From contig JBNKDG010000004.1 in assembly GCA_050288165.1 (NCBI GenBank), positions 248,001-312,000 of the forward strand: DNA of 64,000 bases. Reading direction: 5' to 3'. Shown piece after piece: positions 58,101-64,000 of this stretch. The notes under the pieces were generated by a model. It was given only the letters and a program-made list of their open reading frames with translations, made no database searches and was not told the DNA's origin. The first letter of the stretch is position 1, and every line of letters begins with the position of its first letter. Source of the DNA: JAPHTQ01 sp050288165 (lineage in GTDB: Bacteria; Pseudomonadota; Gammaproteobacteria; Thiohalomonadales; Thiohalomonadaceae). The translations under genes and the position numbers were made by a program.

Positions 58101-58445
58101 ATGATGAATCGTCCCGACATCCAGACCGCCATTCCGCTACGTCGCTACCAACTGGGTGACTACAACGTCGCCGTACTCGGTGAGGTGCAGAGCAGTGATG
58201 GCGTCGACTACCGCTATATCTTTGCCATGGTGGCCGATGGCAAGAGTGAGCCGGATTTCTATGTCCTCTCCATTCGTCAGTCGGGTAGCCAGGATTACCT
58301 GCTCAAACTGGTTGCCCCGGAACTGGAGCGGGAGCTGGATATCTCGCCGCGTTGGCGCGATCTGGAGACCTTTTGTGAGCAGGCGATCAACCTGGCGCAG
58401 CAGGCGCTGGGTTTGATGGATGAGGCGCCGCACAGGTTAATGTAA
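58101..58445 (+). CDS. Hypothetical soluble protein upstream of pstC
   Basis: 114 residues without signal peptide or membrane helix. It has a strand-rich first half (IPLRRYQLGDYNVAVLGEV, YRYIFAMVADGKSEPDFYVL) and a helical end (DLETFCEQAINLAQQALGLM). No family or motif is recognised. It sits 32 bases after the YgjP-like gene, in the same direction, and 43 bases before the pstC Pho box. Two ATG codons (58101, 58104) are possible starts. Confidence 0.7.
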   Translation: MMNRPDIQTAIPLRRYQLGDYNVAVLGEVQSSDGVDYRYIFAMVADGKSEPDFYVLSIRQSGSQDYLLKLVAPELERELDISPRWRDLETFCEQAINLAQQALGLMDEAPHRLM

Positions 58446-58487
58446 CTGATTGATTGTCTGTCCCTAACCAGCAGGATGTCCTGCGAG

Positions 58488-58514
58488 TGTCATATTACTG
58501 TCATATTTCCGTAA
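58488..58514 (+). promoter_or_regulatory. Pho box overlapping the annotated pstC start region
   Basis: TGTCA at 58488-58492, TGTCA at 58499-58503 and CGTAA at 58510-58514, all on an 11-base period, with ATATTAC/ATATTTC spacers. This is the best Pho-box match in the window. It ends one base before the first ATG of the pstC frame. Confidence 0.85.
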
Positions 58515-58515
58515 T

Positions 58516-60786
58516 ATGATGCCTGGCATGACCAGTGCCACCACACCTTCCCCCAGCCACAACCGACTTAGCAGCAGCGCCCGCCCGCGTGATCGCTGGC
58601 GTATGCTCAAGGACAAACTGACCCGTCACGGAGTCATGATCGGTGGGGTGAGCGTGATCATCGCCATCGTGCTGATCTTCTTTTACCTCCTCTACGTTGT
58701 CTTCCCTCTGTTCATCCCGGCCAGCAGTGAAAAGGTGGCGGATTACCCGTTGCCGGGCGAAGGGCGGACCCTGGCGCTGGATATCGAGGAGCAGTCGGGC
58801 ATGGCGGTGCGCTATACCGACAGCGGCCATGCACTCTTCTTTAATACCGGCGATGGCAGCATGGCTGATGATGTTGCGTTGGCCGGTGTGGCGAACAAGG
58901 TGACGACGGTGGTGCGCGGCACTGTGGGCAGCAGTCTCCAGGCGCTCGGCCTCAGCGACGGCAACATGCTGATGGTGAAACATGGATTCAGTGTCAGCTA
59001 CCCCAATGACGTGCGTACTGTAACCCCGACCATCGAATACCCCTTCGGCGAGGAGCCGCTGGAAGTGCTGGAGGATGGTGCTTCGATCAAACAACTGGCG
59101 ATCAGCAACGGCGAAGAGGCATTGCTGGTTGCCGCCAGCGACGGTCAGCATGTGTCGCTGGTACGTTTCACCAAAGAGTCCTCGTTCCTCGACGAGTCGG
59201 TAACCCTGGAGCGTGAAGCACTGACCCTCGACGGTGTCGATATTTCCCCCGACTATCTGTTGCTCGAACCGGATCAGCGTCGTCTCTATGTCGCGTCGCG
59301 CGATGGTGTGTTGTTGCACTATGCCATCGACGAAGAGGCGCACCTGCTGGAGCGGGTCGCGCTGCTGGGCAAGGGAGAGAAACTCACCAGCCTGCGAATG
59401 CTCACCGGTGGGATCTCGCTGTTGGCGGGCAGCAGTAACGGCAGCGTGGTGCAGTGGTTCCCGGTGCGTAACGAGCACAATCACTACAAGCTGACCCGGG
59501 TACGCGATTTTCATTCACAGCAGAAAGCGGTCACCGCCATTGCCAGCGAAGAGCGCCGCAAGGGTTTTCTGGCCGGCGATGAAAACGGCAACGTCGGCAT
59601 CTACCACGCCACCGCCGAGCGTACCCTGCTGGTGGAGAAGGTGGCCGACAAGCCGCTGGTACTGCTGCGCAACTCACCGCGCTCCGACACCTTCCTTGCC
59701 GAAGATGCGGATGGCCGTCTCCACTTCTGGAAAGTGCATAACGAGCATCCGGAGATCTCCTGGTCGTCGCTGTGGGGTAAGGTCCATTACGAAGGTTATG
59801 CTGAGCCTGCCTACATCTGGCAATCCTCGTCGGCGAGTAACGATTTCGAACCCAAGTTCAGTTTGACTCCGCTGGCCTTCGGTACGCTCAAGGCTGCGTT
59901 CTACGCTATGTTGATCGCCGTACCGTTGGCGATCCTCGGCGCGATCTTTACCGCCTATTTCATGGCGCCGCGGATGCGTACCGTGGTCAAGCCTACCATC
60001 GAGATCATGGAGGCGCTGCCAACGGTTATTCTCGGCTTCCTTGCGGGTCTGTGGTTGGCGCCGATGCTGGAAAACCATCTCCCCGGCGCCTTCGCCATGT
60101 TGATGATCGTGCCGCTGGGTATTCTGGTCTTTGCCTATGCCTGGCACCGCCTGCCGCAACATATCAAAAACGCGGTACCGGAAGGTTGGGAAGCGGCGTT
60201 GCTGATCCCGGTGGTGATCTTCCTGGTCTGGCTGGCGTTTGTTCTCAGCCTGCCGCTGGAGCATCTGTTCTTCGGCGGCGACATGCGCGCCTGGTTGCAC
60301 AACTCACTCGGTATCGGTTTCGATCAGCGCAACTCACTGGTGGTTGGGCTGGCGATGGGCTTTGCGGTGATCCCGACGATCTTCTCCATCGCCGAAGATG
60401 CGATCTTCAGTGTGCCGAAACATCTGACCTTCGGTTCGCTGGCACTCGGCGCGACACCGTGGCAAACCATGATGCGGGTGGTGATCCTCACCGCCAGCCC
60501 CGGCATCTTCTCCGCCATTATGATCGGCGTCGGTCGTGCGGTGGGCGAGACCATGATCGTATTGATGGCCACCGGTAACACCCCGGTAATGGATTTCAGC
60601 ATCTTCCAGGGAATGCGTACCCTCTCCGCCAACATCGCGGTGGAGATGCCCGAGTCTGAGGTGGCAAGCACCCACTACCGCGTGCTGTTCCTCGCCGCGC
60701 TGGTGCTGTTCATGTTCACCTTTATCTTTAACACTCTGGCGGAGCTGGTGCGACAGCGCCTGCGCCGCAAGTACAGCAGCCTGTAA
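58516..60786 (+). CDS. pstC: Phosphate ABC transporter permease PstC, large form
   Basis: 756 residues, far longer than E. coli PstC (319). A first helix (about 38-62) anchors a large periplasmic region of about 400 residues with repeated beta-propeller-like units (DEEAHLLERVALLGKGE, NGSVVQWFPVRNEH). The permease domain with six helices begins near residue 450 (FGTLKAAFYAMLIAVPLAIL, IEIMEALPTVILGFLAG, PKHLTFGSLALGATPW with the EAA loop, GVGRAVGETMIVLM). The Pho box ends just before the first ATG; starts at 58528 or 58603 may be truer. It is followed by pstA after 11 bases. Confidence 0.94.
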   Translation: MMPGMTSATTPSPSHNRLSSSARPRDRWRMLKDKLTRHGVMIGGVSVIIAIVLIFFYLLYVVFPLFIPASSEKVADYPLPGEGRTLALDIEEQSGMAVRYTDSGHALFFNTGDGSMADDVALAGVANKVTTVVRGTVGSSLQALGLSDGNMLMVKHGFSVSYPNDVRTVTPTIEYPFGEEPLEVLEDGASIKQLAISNGEEALLVAASDGQHVSLVRFTKESSFLDESVTLEREALTLDGVDISPDYLLLEPDQRRLYVASRDGVLLHYAIDEEAHLLERVALLGKGEKLTSLRMLTGGISLLAGSSNGSVVQWFPVRNEHNHYKLTRVRDFHSQQKAVTAIASEERRKGFLAGDENGNVGIYHATAERTLLVEKVADKPLVLLRNSPRSDTFLAEDADGRLHFWKVHNEHPEISWSSLWGKVHYEGYAEPAYIWQSSSASNDFEPKFSLTPLAFGTLKAAFYAMLIAVPLAILGAIFTAYFMAPRMRTVVKPTIEIMEALPTVILGFLAGLWLAPMLENHLPGAFAMLMIVPLGILVFAYAWHRLPQHIKNAVPEGWEAALLIPVVIFLVWLAFVLSLPLEHLFFGGDMRAWLHNSLGIGFDQRNSLVVGLAMGFAVIPTIFSIAEDAIFSVPKHLTFGSLALGATPWQTMMRVVILTASPGIFSAIMIGVGRAVGETMIVLMATGNTPVMDFSIFQGMRTLSANIAVEMPESEVASTHYRVLFLAALVLFMFTFIFNTLAELVRQRLRRKYSSL

Positions 60787-60797
60787 CGGATAGCGGC

Positions 60798-62465
60798 ATG
60801 TTCAACGATCTGAAAAAGTGGTTTGGCAGCGGCACCCCCTGGGTGTGGATGAATGCCGGTGCGGTGAGCATCAGCATCATCATGGTTGCGGCGTTGTTGA
60901 TCCTGATCGCGGTGCGTGGTCTCGGCCACTTCTGGGCCAAGCCGATCATGGAAGCCGAACATCTGGAAAAGAACGGCACTATCACCCGTCTCATCGGCGA
61001 GTTGCATGATAGCGAGATCGTGCCGGTCGAACGGGTACAGGATGAAGTGCAAGGGCTCGACATCACTGGCGAGACAGTTAACCGTCTGCTGCTTAAGACC
61101 GGTAATCGCGACACACTTGGCCTCGATTTCCGCTGGGTATTGGAGGCGCGGTTACAGAAGCAAAGTTATCCGGAAAACCTGCTGACCATCGAGCGCTACG
61201 AGTGGGGCAACTTTTACGGTTACCTCAAGGAAGTACACAAAGGCGACGAGGTGATTGCGGGCGAAGAGGCGGCGTGGAATGCGCTGCAACCGCTGATCGA
61301 TCGTGCCGGTGATATCCGTGGTCAGATAAAGGATATCGAACAGGGCGACATCGGCGCGATTAACTATCAAATCGAAAAGCTGCGTCTGGCCGAGCGTCGT
61401 CTGGAACTGGACGGCATTGCACCGGGCAGTCCGCAACATCAGGAGATCGCCGAAGAGCGCGCGGCGCTGCAACAGCAGTACGCTGCGCTGCAAAACCAGT
61501 TGCATGAACTCTATCAGCAGATCGGACGCGACAGTCTGGTCGGCGTAGTGATGGATGGCCGCGAGGTTACCATTCCCCTTTCCAAGGTAGTGCATGCCTA
61601 CAAACCCAACGCCATGGGGTTTTTCGGCAAGATCGGTTTTTACTTCGCCAAGCTGTGGGAGTTCGTCGCCGACGACCCGCGTGAGGCGAATACCGAGGGC
61701 GGTATCTTCCCCGCGATCTTCGGTACGGTAATGATGGTGATCCTGATGTCGATCTTCGTCACCCCGTTCGGTGTGGTCGCCGCAGTGTATCTGCGCGAGT
61801 ATGCCAAGCAGGGACCGTTGACCCGACTGATTCGCATCGCGGTGAACAACCTCGCCGGTGTGCCGTCGATCGTTTACGGTGTATTCGGTCTCGGTTTCTT
61901 CGTCTATTTCCTCGGCGGTAATATCGACCAGCTCTTTTTCCCCGAGGCACTGCCGTCGCCCACCTTCGGTACGCCCGGTCTGTTGTGGGCATCGCTGACC
62001 TTGGCGATCCTTACCGTGCCGGTGGTTATCGTTGCCACGGAGGAGGGCCTGTCGCGTATTCCCCGTGCCATCCGTGAAGGTAGTCTGGCGCTCGGTGCGA
62101 CAAAGGCAGAAACCCTGTGGCGTACTGTACTGCCCATGTCCAGCCCGGCGATGATGACCGGTCTGATCCTGGCGGTGGCGCGTGCCGCCGGTGAAGTGGC
62201 GCCGCTGATGCTGGTGGGTGTGGTCAAGCTGGCGCCGTCGCTGGCACTGGACGGTAATGCACCGTTCCTGCATCTTGATCGAAAATTCATGCACCTGGGT
62301 TTCCATATTTACGACGTCGGCTTCCAGAGCCCCAACGTGGAAGCGGCGCGACCGCTGGTTTACGCCACTGCACTGTTACTGGTGCTGGTGATCATATTGC
62401 TTAACCTGGCGGCGATCGGCATTCGAAATCATCTGCGCGAAAAATACCGCGCCCTTGAACAATAG
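60798..62465 (+). CDS. pstA: Phosphate ABC transporter permease PstA, large form
   Basis: 555 residues. An N-terminal helix (about 20-40) is followed by a 230-residue periplasmic extension containing a coiled-coil stretch (QIEKLRLAERRLELDG, RAALQQQYAALQNQLHELYQ). The permease domain carries VYLREYAKQGPLTRLIRIAV, NLAGVPSIVYGVFGLGFFVY, IPRAIREGSLALGATKAETL (EAA loop) and AVARAAGEVAPLMLVGV. Together with the large PstC it forms the membrane channel of the Pst importer. It lies between pstC and pstB with about ten bases on each side. Confidence 0.95.
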   Translation: MFNDLKKWFGSGTPWVWMNAGAVSISIIMVAALLILIAVRGLGHFWAKPIMEAEHLEKNGTITRLIGELHDSEIVPVERVQDEVQGLDITGETVNRLLLKTGNRDTLGLDFRWVLEARLQKQSYPENLLTIERYEWGNFYGYLKEVHKGDEVIAGEEAAWNALQPLIDRAGDIRGQIKDIEQGDIGAINYQIEKLRLAERRLELDGIAPGSPQHQEIAEERAALQQQYAALQNQLHELYQQIGRDSLVGVVMDGREVTIPLSKVVHAYKPNAMGFFGKIGFYFAKLWEFVADDPREANTEGGIFPAIFGTVMMVILMSIFVTPFGVVAAVYLREYAKQGPLTRLIRIAVNNLAGVPSIVYGVFGLGFFVYFLGGNIDQLFFPEALPSPTFGTPGLLWASLTLAILTVPVVIVATEEGLSRIPRAIREGSLALGATKAETLWRTVLPMSSPAMMTGLILAVARAAGEVAPLMLVGVVKLAPSLALDGNAPFLHLDRKFMHLGFHIYDVGFQSPNVEAARPLVYATALLLVLVIILLNLAAIGIRNHLREKYRALEQ

Positions 62466-62476
62466 CGAGTAGTACG

Positions 62477-63313
62477 ATGAACGATTCAACGACACCGACT
62501 CATGCGATCGATATCAGCGCGATGAACCGCGAGCAGCGCCACCTGAACCTTAAAGATGAAAAGATCTGCATCGAGGTGAAAGATGTCGATCTTTACTACG
62601 GTGAAAAGCAGGCGCTGAAAAATATCAACATGCAGATCCCGCAGCAGCGCGTCTCTGCCTTCATCGGTCCTTCTGGTTGCGGTAAGTCGACCCTGTTGCG
62701 CTGCTTTAACCGGATGAACGATCTGGTCGACGGCGTGCGTATCGAAGGTCGCATCGAGCTGGACGGTGAAGATATGTACGACCGCAGCGTCAACGTCGCT
62801 GAACTGCGTCGTCGTGTCGGCATGGTATTCCAGAAGCCGAACCCGTTCCCCAAATCGATCTATGAAAACGTCGCCTATGGTCTGCGTATCATGGGCAAGA
62901 AGAGCCGCCGCGATCTGGATGAAGTGGTGGAGAAGGCACTGCGTGGCGCTGCGCTGTGGGACGAGGTAAAGGATCGCCTGCACGATTCGGCATTGGGTCT
63001 TTCCGGCGGTCAGCAGCAACGTCTGGTGATTGCCCGCGCCATTGCCATCGAGCCGGAAGTGCTGCTGCTTGACGAACCGGCATCGGCACTTGACCCGATC
63101 TCCACGTTGAAAATTGAAGAACTGATCTACGAACTGAAAGATCGCTACACTATTGTTATCGTTACCCACAACATGCAGCAGGCGGCGCGGGTTTCCGACT
63201 ACACCGCATTTATGTACATGGGCGAGTTGGTAGAGTTCGGCAGTACCGATACACTCTTTACCAACCCACGCAAGAAACAGACCGAAGACTATATTACCGG
63301 CCGTTACGGCTAG
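62477..63313 (+). CDS. pstB: Phosphate ABC transporter ATP-binding protein PstB
   Basis: 278 residues. A 35-residue N-terminal extension precedes the ABC ATPase: Walker A FIGPSGCGKSTLLRCFNRMN, Q-loop VFQKPNPFPKSIYENVAYGL, signature LGLSGGQQQRLVIARAIAIE, Walker B VLLLDEPASALDPISTLKIE and switch His VTHNMQQAARVSD. The FNRMNDL and GRIELDGEDMYD segments are PstB-specific. It energises phosphate uptake through PstC/PstA and is followed after 24 bases by phoU. Confidence 0.98.
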   Translation: MNDSTTPTHAIDISAMNREQRHLNLKDEKICIEVKDVDLYYGEKQALKNINMQIPQQRVSAFIGPSGCGKSTLLRCFNRMNDLVDGVRIEGRIELDGEDMYDRSVNVAELRRRVGMVFQKPNPFPKSIYENVAYGLRIMGKKSRRDLDEVVEKALRGAALWDEVKDRLHDSALGLSGGQQQRLVIARAIAIEPEVLLLDEPASALDPISTLKIEELIYELKDRYTIVIVTHNMQQAARVSDYTAFMYMGELVEFGSTDTLFTNPRKKQTEDYITGRYG

Positions 63314-63337
63314 ACCGGGCGGCAAGGGGGAGCAGGT

Positions 63338-64000
63338 ATGGACAAGATGAACCTCGGGCAACACATCTCACAACAGTACAACGCGGAACTGGAAGATATC
63401 CGTAACCGCGTGATGGCTATGGGCGGTCTGGTAGAGCAGCAACTGACGGGCGCCATTACCGCACTGGTGGAGACCGATACGGAGATCGGTGAACAGGTCA
63501 TCAGCGGCGACTACAAGGTCAATGCACTGGAAGTTGCCATTGATGAAGAGTGCAGTCGAGTACTGGCACGTCGCCAACCGGCTGCCAGCGACCTGCGGCT
63601 GATCGTTGCAGTGATCAAAACCATTACCGATCTGGAACGTATCGGCGATCAGGCTGAGCGCGTTGCACGTATGGCGGTGCGTCTGGCCGATGGCGAGATC
63701 AACAAAAGCCAGTTCGTCGAACTGCAGCACCTGGGTAACCACGTACGGCAGATGCTCAACGATGCACTCGACGCCTTTGCCCGCATGGATACCGAAGCGG
63801 CACTTGCCGTTGTGCGTGAAGACCTTAAGGTCGACAAGGAGTACGACTCCATCATGCGTCAGTTGATGACCTACATGATGGAAGACCCCCGCACCATCTC
63901 ACGTGTGCTCGATGTTATGTGGGCCGCTCGTGCTCTGGAACGTATCGGCGACCACGCGCGCAACATCTGTGAATACGTCATCTACCTCGTCATGGGCAAG
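63338..64000 (+). CDS. phoU: Phosphate signalling protein PhoU (runs off the window edge)
   Basis: At least 221 residues, cut by the window end. Two PhoU repeats are visible: MGGLVEQQLTGAITALVETD, VIKTITDLERIGDQAERVAR (first metal-binding ExxxDxxD-type helix), and MEDPRTISRVLDVMWAARAL, ERIGDHARNICEYVIYLVMG (second). PhoU links Pst transport activity to PhoR and keeps the regulon off at high phosphate. The ATG at 63338 is preferred, with GGGGGAGCAGGT before it; an in-frame ATG at 63347 is also possible. Confidence 0.96.
   Translation, partial: MDKMNLGQHISQQYNAELEDIRNRVMAMGGLVEQQLTGAITALVETDTEIGEQVISGDYKVNALEVAIDEECSRVLARRQPAASDLRLIVAVIKTITDLERIGDQAERVARMAVRLADGEINKSQFVELQHLGNHVRQMLNDALDAFARMDTEAALAVVREDLKVDKEYDSIMRQLMTYMMEDPRTISRVLDVMWAARALERIGDHARNICEYVIYLVMGK

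Noticed and set aside
58501..59514. 337-residue minus-strand frame across pstC
   Set aside because: Shadow of pstC and its Pho box; no motif.
61152..62306. 384-residue minus-strand frame in pstA
   Set aside because: His/Gln/Arg-rich shadow of pstA.
1..64000. tRNA, rRNA, CRISPR arrays, phage or intact insertion sequence
   Set aside because: I looked for cloverleaf ends, regular spaced repeats and transposase or integrase motifs and saw none; a covariance or profile search would be decisive.

Overview
The window looks like the chromosome of a free-living gammaproteobacterium. It has AmpD/AmpE, Dam, PtsP next to RppH, fused ArgA, PepN, BtuB under a cobalamin riboswitch, and a PhoB/PhoR/Pst system with clear Pho boxes. 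Most genes are GC-rich and closely packed; a few small AT-rich genes stand out (13.2-15.2 kb, 22.4-23.4 kb, 38.5-39.7 kb). The genus cannot be fixed from sequence alone. I found no rRNA, tRNA, CRISPR array, phage or intact insertion sequence.

Layout. 0-3.3 kb (minus): retropepsin-like protease, AGCS amino acid/sodium symporter, FKBP isomerase, nadC. 3.3-7.5 kb (plus): two paralogous DUF1538 membrane proteins, a PII-like protein, a two-CBS protein, thioredoxin-like protein, ampD, ampE, terminator. 7.5-13.1 kb (plus): cobU-cobT-cobC-cobS-pepN. 13.2-16.3 kb (plus): lipoprotein, diguanylate cyclase plus small partner, repeat-domain lipoprotein. 16.3-18.5 kb (minus): UPF0260 protein, small protein, cobyric acid synthase. 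18.6-23.4 kb: BtuF-like protein, OlsF-like double acyltransferase behind a Pho box, Rossmann oxidoreductase, beta-barrel candidate. 23.4-26.7 kb (minus): cobalamin riboswitch, btuB, TonB-like protein, PduO-type adenosyltransferase. 27.0-29.5 kb: lone ParA-like ATPase, btuCD-like transporter. 29.5-38 kb: HAD hydrolase, rppH, ptsP, EAL-HDOD protein, dam, argA, argE. 38-40.2 kb: two repeat blocks around three AT-rich membrane-protein genes. 40.2-42.8 kb: a GNAT/C39-peptidase fusion translationally coupled to a RimK-type ATP-grasp ligase. 42.9-48.9 kb: CZB protein, a MITE-like element, and a TetR-MMPL-LolA-like-DUF1302 operon. 49-64 kb (plus): PstS-like/OmpA fusion, ilvD, phoB, phoR, pstS, four intervening genes, pstC, pstA, pstB and the start of phoU.

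How the genes work together. Cobalamin is handled by uptake (BtuB, a TonB-like protein, BtuF, BtuC, BtuD), adenosylation (PduO type), amidation (CobQ) and nucleotide-loop assembly (CobU, CobT, CobC, CobS), spread over about 22 kb. Phosphate response is the second theme: five Pho-box-like sites with 11-bp-spaced repeats precede the OlsF-like acyltransferase, the PstS/OmpA fusion, phoB, pstS and pstC. This suggests one regulon joining phosphate uptake, a cell-wall-anchored phosphate-binding protein and phosphorus-free membrane lipids.

Two clusters are the best candidates for poorly described systems: the DUF1538 pair with its PII-like and CBS proteins (3342-5630), and the GNAT-C39 peptidase plus RimK-type ligase pair (40234-42818).
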